Below, in pieces: positions 28,274-37,069 of a stretch of 53,367 nucleotides of DNA. Each line of letters begins with the position of its first letter. The first letter of the stretch is position 1. Under the pieces are notes generated by a model. The model saw only the letters and a list, made by a program, of their open reading frames with translations, was not told the origin of the DNA and did no database searches. Both the position numbers and the translations under genes were made by a program. The stretch is from Herbaspirillum sp. (GTDB taxonomy: Bacteria > Pseudomonadota > Gammaproteobacteria > Burkholderiales > Burkholderiaceae_D): NCBI GenBank assembly GCA_028292625.1, contig JAQGLY010000021.1, positions 1 to 53,367 on the forward strand. The letters run 5' to 3'.

Positions 28274-28765
28274 TTAAATTTTTACCTTGCCGCGCATGGT
28301 TTTGACTTGCCCGCGCTGCGTTTTTCCATCCATTCTTTTGGTTTGCGAACTGCGCGTCGGTCTGGTCGGCCGACGCGCTTTCGGCGCCAGCGCGACGCCG
28401 GCGATGATCGCATTCAGTTTCTGCAGCGCGTCCGCGCGGTTTTTTTCCTGGCTGCGATGGACTTGGGATTTGATGACGATCACGCCATCCTTGGTGATGC
28501 GCTGGTCGCTGAGCGCGAATAGACGTTCCTTGATTTGCGCCGGCAGCGAAGAGGCGGCAATCGCAAACCGCAGATGCACCGCGCTGGAAACCTTGTTGAC
28601 ATTCTGCCCGCCGGCGCCTTGCGCGCGAATGGCGCTGATCTCGACTTCGTTCTCGGGCACCGGCGGCAGATTGTGAAACGAACGGGCAGGCGCGGCAACG
28701 CGAACCGGCGGTGCGATGGCCGCATCGACGCTGTCCTTGTCGCCGGTGTCCGATGCGTCTGTCAT
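28274..28765 (-). CDS. arfB: Peptidyl-tRNA hydrolase ArfB (ribosome rescue)
   Basis: 163 residues. It has the release-factor catalytic GGQ loop (AQGAGGQNVNKVSSAVHLRF) and a Lys/Arg-rich C-terminal tail (RPTRPTRSSQTKRMDGKTQRG) that enters the empty mRNA channel of stalled ribosomes. It frees peptides from non-stop complexes. About 30 extra N-terminal residues compared with E. coli ArfB. The start ATG overlaps the GST stop by one base (TGATG), so they form a translationally coupled pair. Confidence 0.92.
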   Translation of the reverse strand: MTDASDTGDKDSVDAAIAPPVRVAAPARSFHNLPPVPENEVEISAIRAQGAGGQNVNKVSSAVHLRFAIAASSLPAQIKERLFALSDQRITKDGVIVIKSQVHRSQEKNRADALQKLNAIIAGVALAPKARRPTRPTRSSQTKRMDGKTQRGQVKTMRGKVKI

Positions 28766-29457
28766 CAGCGTTTCTGATACTGCTGTTTACCGAACAGCAT
28801 GTCCTTGCTCTTGTCATCGATCAGCGGTTTGCGCAGATGCGCCAGCACGGTAACGCCGCGCTGGACGGCCGGACGGTCGTTCATTGCATCGAACCAGCGC
28901 TTCACATGCGGGAAGTCGGCCAGATCGACGCCCTGATTTTCGTGGGAGCGCGTCCATGGGAAGTTGGCGATATCGGCGATGGTGTAATTGTCGCCGGCCA
29001 GCCATTCGGTTTTCGCCAGTTGCTTGTCCAGCACGCCATACAGCCGCTTGGCTTCATTGGTGTAGCGGTCGATCGCATAGGCGATTTTTTCCGGCGCATA
29101 CAGGCGGAAGTGATGCGCCTGGCCCAGCATCGGCCCCAGTCCGCCCATTTGAAACATCAGCCATTGCAGTGTGAGGTATTTTTCGCGATCGGTGGCGCCC
29201 AGGAATTTCCCGGCTTTGCCGGCCAGGTAGATCAGGATGGCGCCCGATTCGAACATCGAAATCGGTGCGCCGTCGGGGCCGTCGCTATCGACGATGGCCG
29301 GGATTTTATTGTTGGGCGAAATGGCCAGAAACGCTGCGCCGAACTGGTCGCCGTTACCGATGTTGATCGGGTGCGCCTTGTATTCGAAGCCGCATTCTTC
29401 CAGCATGATGTGCACTTTATGGCCATTCGGGGTGGGCCAGCTGTAAACGTCGATCAT
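28765..29457 (-). CDS. Glutathione S-transferase, YfcG/Nu class
   Basis: 230 residues from the ATG at 29457, which has an AAGGAG site. The N-terminal thioredoxin-like domain begins MIDVYSWPTPNGHKVHIMLEE (the TPNGHK active-site pattern of YfcG-type GSTs). SPNNKIPAIVD holds the cis-proline, and FESGAILIYLAGK is the glutathione gamma-Glu site. The C-terminal helical domain is complete. Nu-class members reduce disulfides with glutathione. It is coupled to arfB; substrate unknown. Confidence 0.9.
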   Translation of the reverse strand: MIDVYSWPTPNGHKVHIMLEECGFEYKAHPINIGNGDQFGAAFLAISPNNKIPAIVDSDGPDGAPISMFESGAILIYLAGKAGKFLGATDREKYLTLQWLMFQMGGLGPMLGQAHHFRLYAPEKIAYAIDRYTNEAKRLYGVLDKQLAKTEWLAGDNYTIADIANFPWTRSHENQGVDLADFPHVKRWFDAMNDRPAVQRGVTVLAHLRKPLIDDKSKDMLFGKQQYQKR

Positions 29458-29548
29458 TGAATCTCCTTGGCGTGAGGATGAAGGGTTGCCTGCTGTTAAA
29501 CGCTTCAATTCCGTAAACGGAAACGCGTATTATCGCGGAAATCCTTCT

Positions 29549-30760
29549 TTATAGTTTGGCCAGCCGATCCAGCGCCAGACGCAAGGTTTCCTCTTTTTTT
29601 GAAAAGGAAAAACGGACGATGCCCGACTCCTTGGGCGTGTTGTAAAACGCCGATACCGGAATCGCGGCGACGCCGATCTCGGCGGTCAGCCAGCGTGCAA
29701 ATTCGGCCTCCGGCAAATCCGAAATGGCGCTGTAATCGACGCACTGGAAATAAGTGCCTTCGCAACGCAGCAATTTGAAACGGGTATGTTTCAAGCCGTC
29801 GCGAAACAAATCGCGTTTGCGCTGGTAAAACGCCGGCAGATCGCGGTACGGCGCCGGATCGGCCAGATATGCGGCCAGGCCATGCTGCACCGGCGTATTG
29901 ACGGTAAACACATTGAACTGATGCACTTTCCTGAATTCCGCGGTCAGCGCGGCCGGCGCGGCGACATAGCCGACTTTCCAGCCGGTCACGTGAAAGGTCT
30001 TGCCGAAGCTGGAATTGACGAAGGTGCGCGCGGCCAGTTCCGGATAACGGCATAGGGATTCGTGCCGCGCGCCGTCGTACACCATGTGTTCATACACTTC
30101 ATCGGCCAGAATCAGGATATCGGTGCCGCGCACGATGTCGGCCAGCGCGGCGATATCCTGCTGCTGCAATACCGTGCCGGTCGGATTGTGCGGCGTATTG
30201 ACAATCATCAGCCGCGTTTTGGGAGATACGGCGGCGGCGACCTCGTCCCAAGGTACTGAATAGCCGCCCGGTCCTACCCGCATTTGCACGAACACCGGCA
30301 CGCCGCCGGCCAGTTCGATCGCCGGCACGTAACTGTCATACGAAGGTTCGATGACGATGACTTCGTCGCCGGCATGCACGCAGCACAGTATCGACGTCAA
30401 AATGCCCTGAGTGGCGCCGGCGGTGATCGTGATTTCGTCGGACGGATCGACATCGTGGCCGTACAGCGACTGGATTTTGTGCGCGACGGCATTGCGCAGC
30501 TGCGCAATGCCGGGCATAGGCGGATATTGATTCAGACCTGCGCGCATCGCGGCGGCGACCGCATCGACCAGCGCCGGGTCGCAATCGAAATCGGGAAATC
30601 CCTGTCCCAGATTGACGGCGTTTTTCTCGACGGCCAGCGCCGACATCAGCGTGAATATAGTGGTGCCGACGCGCGGTAATTTGGAGACGGGATTGACCAC
30701 GGCGCCATTGGAGGGAACGGCGGTGGCGGATTGCTTGATGGCAGAGGGCATGGTTTTCAT
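29549..30760 (-). CDS. PLP-dependent aminotransferase, methionine/kynurenine type (YbdL-like)
   Basis: 403 residues, fold type I aminotransferase. The Schiff-base lysine lies in SSFGKTFHVTGWKVGY. NTPHNPTG binds PLP, VNLGQGFPDFDCDPALV is the N-terminal substrate-binding segment, and VRFSFSKKEETL closes the C-terminus. The GQGFPDF pattern and length match the methionine aminotransferase/YbdL group that transaminates Met, Phe and kynurenine with keto acids. The ATG at 30760 is chosen; an ATG 9 bp downstream is an alternative. Confidence 0.88.
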   Translation of the reverse strand: MKTMPSAIKQSATAVPSNGAVVNPVSKLPRVGTTIFTLMSALAVEKNAVNLGQGFPDFDCDPALVDAVAAAMRAGLNQYPPMPGIAQLRNAVAHKIQSLYGHDVDPSDEITITAGATQGILTSILCCVHAGDEVIVIEPSYDSYVPAIELAGGVPVFVQMRVGPGGYSVPWDEVAAAVSPKTRLMIVNTPHNPTGTVLQQQDIAALADIVRGTDILILADEVYEHMVYDGARHESLCRYPELAARTFVNSSFGKTFHVTGWKVGYVAAPAALTAEFRKVHQFNVFTVNTPVQHGLAAYLADPAPYRDLPAFYQRKRDLFRDGLKHTRFKLLRCEGTYFQCVDYSAISDLPEAEFARWLTAEIGVAAIPVSAFYNTPKESGIVRFSFSKKEETLRLALDRLAKL

Positions 30761-30823
30761 CGATCTCTGAATGTTAAAGGCCGAATACCGCATCGGCGAG
30801 ACGTCAAACCGGCAAGCGGTCTT

Positions 30824-31276
30824 TCAGCCGCCGGGCGGCGTCCAGGCTTGCGGCGCGATGATGGTAAACAGACCCGCGCGCGCGGTTTTTTTGGCGAGCT
30901 TCAATAAGGCTTTATCTTTGGTAATCAATAAATCCGCGCGCACCTGCAAGGCCAGTTCCAGAAATTTCTGATCGTCGCGATCGGTGCATTGCGGCAGTTT
31001 AATCATGTCCAGCGCGGTCGGCGGCTCCACGCAGTCGATCAAGGCGTCGAATTCCTCGATCAGATGCATTTTCTGCGCAAAATCGACTTTCAGATGAGGA
31101 TAGTCCAGCACCCGTTGCCATTCCATCCGGCAATCCGCGCGGGTCACCGCTTGGGCGCGACCGTCCTGCATCGCCTGCAACAGCCCCGCCCAGCGCGGAT
31201 CGCGGAACACGAATAAATCGAGGCAGACATTGGTGTCGAGTACGAGGCGTTGCGGGTTCGGTGGCGTGGTCATCAT
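30824..31276 (-). CDS. PIN-domain protein (COG1569-type putative toxin)
   Basis: About 150 residues. The PIN nuclease acidic residues are present: VLDTNVCLDL at the start, CRMEWQRVL in the middle, TDRDDQKFLELA and LLITKDKALL at the end. This subfamily is annotated as a toxin component of putative toxin-antitoxin systems, but no antitoxin-like gene is adjacent: the neighbours are an aminotransferase and yaaA. Starts at 31276 or 31273 (tandem ATG), with an in-frame ATG at 31312 too. It is probably an RNase; its target is unknown. Confidence 0.75.
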   Translation of the reverse strand: MMTTPPNPQRLVLDTNVCLDLFVFRDPRWAGLLQAMQDGRAQAVTRADCRMEWQRVLDYPHLKVDFAQKMHLIEEFDALIDCVEPPTALDMIKLPQCTDRDDQKFLELALQVRADLLITKDKALLKLAKKTARAGLFTIIAPQAWTPPGG

Positions 31277-31446
31277 CGGCGGAGTAAAGGGATTAGCGCG
31301 ATCATATTTCAAATTCGCGTCCGCCGCACGGTCGACTTGCGGTTTTGACCATGCAGCCGGCCCGGACGGTCGCGCGGGATTTCGGTATCATTGCCCGTTT
31401 GCTATCCCGCCACGCCCGTTTACTTGCCCTCCATTACAGGTACCTT

Positions 31447-32223
31447 ATGCTGATTGTTTTATCTCCTGCCAAATCGCTGGATTATGAAAGCGCACCGACT
31501 ACCGATCTGCATACGCAACCTGAGTTCATCGCCCGTTCGGCAGAGCTGATCAAACATTTACGTGCGCTGTCGCCGGCGCAGATCGGCAGCCTGATGCATA
31601 TTTCCGACCCGCTGGCGGCCTTGAACGCGGACCGTTACGCGAGCTGGTCAAAAAAATTTACGCAAAAAAATGCAAAACAGGCGGTATTGGCGTTTAACGG
31701 CGATGTCTATGAAGGCTTGCATGCGGCGACGTTGAACGGCAAGCAACTCGATTACGTGCAATCGCATATGCGCATTTTGTCGGGCTTGTATGGCGCGCTG
31801 CGGCCGCTGGATTTGATGCAGCCTTATCGGCTGGAAATGGGCACGCGTTTGGCGAACCCGGCAGGCAAGGATTTGTATGCGTTCTGGGGCGACGATGTGA
31901 CCCTGTCGCTGAATGCGGCGTTGAGCGCGCACAAATCCAAAACGCTGATCAATCTGGCTTCCGAGGAATATTTCAAGGTGGTGCGTCCCAAGGCGCTGCA
32001 GGCAAAAGTGCTGACGCCGGTGTTTCAGGACTGGAAGGGCGGCCAATACAAGATCATTTCTTTTTATGCGAAGCGGGCGCGTGGACTGATGGCGCGTTAT
32101 GCGGCCTTGCATGCAGTCAAGACGCCTGAAAAGCTGAAAGCCTTCGATCTGGAGGGGTACGCCTATGCGCCGGACGCGTCTACCGAAAATTTGTGGATGT
32201 TCCGCAGGCGCGTGGCCGATTGA
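31447..32223 (+). CDS. yaaA: Peroxide stress protein YaaA
   Basis: 258 residues. It begins [17 protein letters not shown], the family signature, and contains [11 protein letters not shown] and [20 protein letters not shown]. In E. coli YaaA lowers free intracellular iron under peroxide stress and binds DNA. The start at 31447 follows the family N-terminus; the open frame upstream lacks homology. It is convergent with the 874-residue orphan gene (20-bp gap). Confidence 0.95.
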   Translation: MLIVLSPAKSLDYESAPTTDLHTQPEFIARSAELIKHLRALSPAQIGSLMHISDPLAALNADRYASWSKKFTQKNAKQAVLAFNGDVYEGLHAATLNGKQLDYVQSHMRILSGLYGALRPLDLMQPYRLEMGTRLANPAGKDLYAFWGDDVTLSLNAALSAHKSKTLINLASEEYFKVVRPKALQAKVLTPVFQDWKGGQYKIISFYAKRARGLMARYAALHAVKTPEKLKAFDLEGYAYAPDASTENLWMFRRRVAD

Positions 32224-32243
32224 CAGACGGGGCCGGTGCGTTG

Positions 32244-34868
32244 TCAGCGCCGGTTGGGGTTGCCGATATTGAATGAGCTGCGGGGATTCAGGCGGCTTGC
32301 CTGCAACTCGGCGTCGATCAGCAAGCCGCGCAGGTCGCGGTGTCGGCCGGGCGCATTGTTCAGATAATAATCGGCCAGTCTGAAACGGCTTTGCCTGATG
32401 TCGGGCGGTTCGGCTGCCGCATCGTAAGGCTTGCCGAGCTGCAAGCTCAGGAATTGCGCGAGCATTTTCGCCATCCGGTTTTCCGGGATGGCGCCGCCGC
32501 CGGCTGCCTGCAATTGCGCATGCAGCGTTTTTGCCTGATTCAGCATGACCATATCGCGCGCCAGCGGCTCGGCCAGCCGGTCCAGCACGATGTTCATCAG
32601 CGCAGCGTCGTGACCGTCGCCGGCGGCGACGTCACCGGCCGGCGGCGACGGGCGATCCGGCGTCAGATCCCTGCTCAGCATTTCCAGCGAGATATCGTTG
32701 CTTAACGCATAGATCGCCAGGCGCGTATCCATTTTTTCCTGCAAATAGGCGGTTTGCGCGCCAAGGCTGTCGCGCATCATCTTGATTTGTTCCGGGTAAT
32801 TTCCCAATTCCTGCAGCCAGTCGTACAGGCTATCGATGTTCAGATGGCGCCTGGCCGTGCGCAGTGAATCCTGGGCCGCCGCTTTTGCCTTGTCGCGTCT
32901 CTGCGTGCGCAGCAACACGCCCAGATACGATTTTCCCGCGCGCCATCGGCCGATCGCCCCTTCATACCGTTTTAACGCCATGTTGCGTATCGTCTTGCCG
33001 GCGGTGGGCGGGCCGTTGCGTTTGCCGCGGATTTTTTCGCTGTCGGTCGAATAGCTGTACATGCCGTCATAGCGCCGGCCCAGGTCCGTTGCGACCCGGC
33101 CGAGAAAATCCTGTCGTATTTCTTCACGTTTCGATGCCTGCTCGTAAAAGCCGGCGCGCAGGCTGAGGCCGATCGCGGGATTGAGCGGCAGGCGACGGTG
33201 CACCGAGGCTTCCAGCGTGCTCAGGAAGTGGCGGTCCAGCTCCGGATCGTCGCCGATGGCATAGTTTTCATATCGATGCTGACGGCCGTGACCCTGCAGA
33301 AACTGGAACGAGTATCGCCCCATGACGAGGCCGCCGATCACGCCGACGCCTATCAACAGACCCAGACCCAGCGGTCCGATGGCGACGCCCGCGCCTAATA
33401 GCGCCGCGGCGGTCAGGCCGGCGGTGCCCAGCGTGCTGCCGGCATACAGCAGGCAGCCGACCAGGAATCGGCGGTTATCCCTCGCATAGCGATGAAAGAA
33501 CGTTTTTCTCTGGTCCAGCTTGGTGTGCAGGAATTGCTTGTATATGTTGATCCGTTCCTTCGGATGGCTGCGCGGCACGAGCAATGCGAGACGGCGTACG
33601 GTTTGCTTGAAGGCGGTATTGAAAAAGCTTTTGGCCTGGTTCGACTTGCGCACCATCACGGCGGCCAGGCCCACCGCGCCGGTGGCCGCCAATGGGCCGA
33701 GCACCATCGTTCCCAACGTTCCCGCGACGGTTGCCGCCGGCGCGCTGGCGGCCGCGGCGTAGGCGATTTTGGCGGTGACTTCCAGCGTTGCCTTGGAAGC
33801 GATGGCGCCGCCGGATAGCGCGGAACAGGCGCCGATATAGCCGTTCTCACGGTTTTTCCGCTCCGCGCGCACCAGATCGGCCTCACGTTGTTCGTACGCC
33901 GCTTGAGACGCCGCAAGCATATGCCGTACCGAATCTGACACAGGCGGCGCATCCTCGCTCTGCATGCGCGCCGATTGCAAAACGCTTCCCAGCGATTCGA
34001 GAAATGTTCTGGTTTGAATCAGCTCGGCTTCGAGCGCTTTGCCGTGCCGTATCGAATCCGTCAGCTCGCCGATGCCGGCGTGCAAGGCCATCAGCGCGAA
34101 GGGCGCCAGCGCCACCGACACCAGCGTGGTCAGCGCGATATCGGCCGTTCCGTGCGACATGCCCGCATTGGTGAGCCAGGTCATCGGATCGCTCGCCCAT
34201 TGGCTGGCTTCCCGCATCAGCGAGCTGTCGATCGCATTTTGTTTGCCAGCCTTGAGCAGATACGCAAGCGCGGTGTACAGGCCATGAATGGCCTCGTCGA
34301 GATCGACGGCGATCATGCCGCCTTTGGTGCCTTGATCGATTGCGCCGCCCGATTTCGGCAATCGCTCCATGTGTTTGGACAGAGCCCGGCTCAGCCGGTC
34401 GAGCGCCTGCTTGGCATGCGCATATTTGCGCTCGCCTTCGCCGTGCTCGCCGATACCTGAAATCTGGCGGGATAAATTGATGCAGGCGCCCTGCAGATTG
34501 CGCAGTTGCTCTTTGACCAGGAAATCTTGCCTGGGCATTGCCGGCTGGGCAGGGTGCAATGCCAGCCTGAGGCGATCCCGTTTCCATGCTGTCGCTGCAT
34601 GGCGCGTTGCGAGCGGGGATGCGTGCCGCCGCTTGACGGCCAGCGGCGACGGCATCGGCGAGGCCGACGATGACGATATCGGCGATGGCGACAGCGTCTG
34701 TTTGCGCGCATACGCTCTTCCAACGGATTGCATGCTGGCTATTTGCGAGGGGATGGGCGCGCGCTCGGGCGAACAGGCGCGCACGGTGGCGACGGCTTGC
34801 ACCGGGTCGGTGTTGAATGAGGTTTTGGTAAAACTACCGTTCTGGCATCCGGAGCGCGCGACTTCCAT
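32244..34868 (-). CDS. Large unrecognised protein with membrane-active, effector-like architecture
   Basis: 874 residues; I do not recognise the family. Residues ~1-90 are polar and probably disordered, with a Ser/Pro-rich tract (SPSPISSSSASPMPSP, ~60-75) and no signal peptide. A helical, charged region with a coiled-coil look follows (~115-240). Three hydrophobic regions come next: ~243-265, a long Ala/Gly-rich stretch ~345-406, and a Gly-rich double segment ~468-517 (AAALLGAGVAIGPLGLGLLIGVGVIGGL). A basic, helical C-terminal third (~530-874) completes it. Disordered Ser/Pro N-terminus, no Sec signal and central Gly/Ala-rich membrane helices is an arrangement shared by type III effectors and translocators, but no chaperone or secretion gene is nearby, so this is inference. 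It stands alone between yaaA and bamD; an AGAGAAAG purine stretch precedes the ATG. Confidence 0.75.
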   Translation of the reverse strand: MEVARSGCQNGSFTKTSFNTDPVQAVATVRACSPERAPIPSQIASMQSVGRAYARKQTLSPSPISSSSASPMPSPLAVKRRHASPLATRHAATAWKRDRLRLALHPAQPAMPRQDFLVKEQLRNLQGACINLSRQISGIGEHGEGERKYAHAKQALDRLSRALSKHMERLPKSGGAIDQGTKGGMIAVDLDEAIHGLYTALAYLLKAGKQNAIDSSLMREASQWASDPMTWLTNAGMSHGTADIALTTLVSVALAPFALMALHAGIGELTDSIRHGKALEAELIQTRTFLESLGSVLQSARMQSEDAPPVSDSVRHMLAASQAAYEQREADLVRAERKNRENGYIGACSALSGGAIASKATLEVTAKIAYAAAASAPAATVAGTLGTMVLGPLAATGAVGLAAVMVRKSNQAKSFFNTAFKQTVRRLALLVPRSHPKERINIYKQFLHTKLDQRKTFFHRYARDNRRFLVGCLLYAGSTLGTAGLTAAALLGAGVAIGPLGLGLLIGVGVIGGLVMGRYSFQFLQGHGRQHRYENYAIGDDPELDRHFLSTLEASVHRRLPLNPAIGLSLRAGFYEQASKREEIRQDFLGRVATDLGRRYDGMYSYSTDSEKIRGKRNGPPTAGKTIRNMALKRYEGAIGRWRAGKSYLGVLLRTQRRDKAKAAAQDSLRTARRHLNIDSLYDWLQELGNYPEQIKMMRDSLGAQTAYLQEKMDTRLAIYALSNDISLEMLSRDLTPDRPSPPAGDVAAGDGHDAALMNIVLDRLAEPLARDMVMLNQAKTLHAQLQAAGGGAIPENRMAKMLAQFLSLQLGKPYDAAAEPPDIRQSRFRLADYYLNNAPGRHRDLRGLLIDAELQASRLNPRSSFNIGNPNRR

Positions 34869-35051
34869 GAATGGTCTTTCTCTTCGGGATGAACCGATCT
34901 TGCTTGCCGGTTAATAATCGTTTTTCTGTGAATATTTCTTTTGGGAAAGTAATGCTACCGCGAAGCGGGCATGATGACAAACCGTCGATTACGACGGGTT
35001 GCGGATGGGCCGGTATCTGTCTGTAGGAAAGCAGGAAGAGAACCAGACTGT

Positions 35052-35087
35052 AAAAACAAACAGCCCCCGGTGTAAAGCCGGGGGCTG
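35052..35087 (-). terminator. Terminator after bamD
   Basis: On the minus strand: AGCCCCCGGC, loop of about 5 nt, CCGGGGGCT, then TGTTTGTTTTT. A strong stem about 65 bp after the bamD stop. Confidence 0.88.
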
Positions 35088-35150
35088 CTGGTGTGGAACG
35101 TGCGCCGTCTTTGCGGAAGGCAGACCCTGGCGGGTCCGTTCAAGCGGTTT

Positions 35151-35948
35151 TTACCAGATCTTCCACCATGGCTTTTCCTTGACCGGGCCGCCGGAAGGAT
35201 AGAGGCTGTTCGGATAATTCAGCTTGAAGATGCGCGCCGTATCGTCGTGCAATTGGGTCTGGCCCATCGCGCCGTAGGAGTTCATCAGGATGAACACGGC
35301 TTGTTCGACAGCGGGAGCGTCCGGGTATTCCTTGATCGCCGCCTGCGCCCGGTTGGCCGCCGCGACATAGGCGCCGCGCCGATAATAGTATTCGGCGACG
35401 TGCACATCGTATTGCGCCATCGAGTTGACCAGGTATTTCATGCGGGCAATCGCATCCGGCGTGTAGCTGCTGTCCGGGAAACGCTCCGCCAGCACCTTGA
35501 ACGAGTCGAAGGCATCGCGCACCGATTTCGGATCGCGCTCGGTCGAGTCTTCCTTGGTCAGGAAGTCGAAGATGCTGGTGCGGTCATTGAAGTACACCAG
35601 CCCGCGCAGGTAATACATATAGTCGACGTTGGGATGGTTCGGGTGCAGCTTGATGAAGCGCTCGATGGCGGCGATTGCTTGCGGCTGGTCGGCCTGACGG
35701 TAATAGGCGTAGGCGATATCCATCTGGGCCTGCTGCGCATAAGTGCCGAACGGATAACGCGATTCGAGTTTCTGATAATACTCGATGGCCTTGTCGTAGC
35801 CCGCCGTATTCAGTTCGTCCTTGGCCTCCGAGTATAATCTGGCAGCGGACCAGTTTGCGGTTTCATCGATTTTGTCCGGCAACAGCCCGCATGCCGATAA
35901 AGAAAACACGAAAGCGATGGTGATAAGTTTCGATAGATATTTTGGCAT
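35151..35948 (-). CDS. bamD: Outer membrane assembly lipoprotein BamD
   Basis: 265 residues from the ATG at 35948. A lipoprotein signal peptide ends in the lipobox FSLSAC, putting the acylated Cys near residue 20. TPR repeats follow (WSAARLYSEAKDELNTAGYDKAIEYYQKLESRYPFG, then AYYRQADQPQAIAAIERFIKLHP). It is the essential lipoprotein partner of BamA that folds outer membrane beta-barrels. It is divergent from rluD with a 50-bp gap; this bamD/rluD/pgeF arrangement is widely conserved in betaproteobacteria. Confidence 0.96.
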   Translation of the reverse strand: MPKYLSKLITIAFVFSLSACGLLPDKIDETANWSAARLYSEAKDELNTAGYDKAIEYYQKLESRYPFGTYAQQAQMDIAYAYYRQADQPQAIAAIERFIKLHPNHPNVDYMYYLRGLVYFNDRTSIFDFLTKEDSTERDPKSVRDAFDSFKVLAERFPDSSYTPDAIARMKYLVNSMAQYDVHVAEYYYRRGAYVAAANRAQAAIKEYPDAPAVEQAVFILMNSYGAMGQTQLHDDTARIFKLNYPNSLYPSGGPVKEKPWWKIW

Positions 35949-35998
35949 GAATTTTACAAGAATACGGATGGAAAAAACCAATTGAACGATTATAGCTG

Positions 35999-37069
35999 AT
36001 GGGACTTGCTCTGATGTCATTAACTACGCCCGGTATGGCGAAAAACCTGTCGGAACCCGATTTGAGCACCGAGGACGGCGACGACGAGGCGCTGGAAGGC
36101 ATCGCTGCCGCGTCTTCGGCCCTGGCCAGCATTACGCTGCGTTTGACGCCGGCCGACTGCGGCGTGCGTCTGGATAAGGTATTGTCGTCGCTGGTGGGGC
36201 AATATTCGCGCGGCCGCATCCAGCAATGGATAGAAAGCGGTCATGTACTGGTCGACGGCGTGACGGCGCGCGCCAAAAGCACGGTGTTCGGCGATGAAAC
36301 GGTGGTCATTTCACCGCAGGCCGCTCCGGAGGACGAAGCGTTCAAGCCGGAAGCCATGGCGCTGGACATTGTGCATGAAGACGGGGCGCTCATGGTCGTC
36401 AATAAGCCGGCCGGTCTGGTCGTGCATCCCGCCGCCGGCAATTGGTCCGGCACCTTGCTCAATGGATTGCTGCACCTTCATCCGGCGCTGGGCGGCGTGC
36501 CGCGGGCCGGCATTGTGCACCGGCTGGACAAGGACACCAGCGGCCTGATGGTGGTGGCGAAGTCGCTGATCGCGCAGACCGATCTGGTGCGGCAGTTGCA
36601 GGCACGCACCGTCAAACGTCAGTATGTGGCGCTGGTGTGGGGCACGCCGCAGTTGAACGGAACCATCGACGCGGCAATGGCGCGTCATCCGCGCGACCGG
36701 ATCAAGATGGCGGTATCCGAAAGTCTCAGCGCCAAATCGGCGATCACTCACTATGAAAGGCTGGCGACCGGCATCATCGATGGCAAGGCCGTCAGTCTGG
36801 TGCGCTGCCGGCTTGAAACCGGCCGCACCCATCAGATCCGGGTGCATATGCAGTCGCTGGGGTTTGCGCTGGTCGGCGATGCCTTGTACGGCAAGGCCCA
36901 TCTGAGCTCGACCTTTCCGCATCAGGCGCTGCATGCATGGCGCCTCGGCCTGATTCATCCGGGGAGCGGGAAGCAGCGCGAGTGGACGGCAGGCTTGCCG
37001 GCCGATTTCGCCGACCTGCTCAAGCGGGCCGGCATCGATATCGCGGCGGTGAGCGCGGGAGCCGACTAA
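35999..37069 (+). CDS. rluD: 23S rRNA pseudouridine synthase RluD
   Basis: Up to 356 residues. It makes pseudouridines 1911, 1915 and 1917 in helix 69 of 23S rRNA. An N-terminal S4 RNA-binding domain (VRLDKVLSSLVGQYSRGRIQQWIESGHVLVDG) precedes the catalytic domain with GIVHRLDKDTSGLMVVAK (catalytic Asp) and the C-terminal ETGRTHQIRVHMQSLG. ATGs at 35999, 36014 and 36035 are possible starts; the acidic N-terminal ~45 residues are unconserved. Its stop overlaps the pgeF start (TAATG). Confidence 0.95.
   Translation: MGLALMSLTTPGMAKNLSEPDLSTEDGDDEALEGIAAASSALASITLRLTPADCGVRLDKVLSSLVGQYSRGRIQQWIESGHVLVDGVTARAKSTVFGDETVVISPQAAPEDEAFKPEAMALDIVHEDGALMVVNKPAGLVVHPAAGNWSGTLLNGLLHLHPALGGVPRAGIVHRLDKDTSGLMVVAKSLIAQTDLVRQLQARTVKRQYVALVWGTPQLNGTIDAAMARHPRDRIKMAVSESLSAKSAITHYERLATGIIDGKAVSLVRCRLETGRTHQIRVHMQSLGFALVGDALYGKAHLSSTFPHQALHAWRLGLIHPGSGKQREWTAGLPADFADLLKRAGIDIAAVSAGAD

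Noticed and set aside
34869..35050. Possible type III regulon promoter (PIP, hrpII or HrpL box) ahead of the 874-residue gene
   Set aside because: Only one TTCG half-site with no partner at 15-16 bp and no GGAACC/CCAC pair. A CCGTCG-ATTA-CGACGG hairpin at 34983-34998 was noted but has no clear role.
36937..37068. Longer N-terminus for the PgeF gene
   Set aside because: It would overlap rluD for 130 bp with an Arg-rich, unconserved extension; the ATG at 37069 overlapping the rluD stop fits the family N-terminus.
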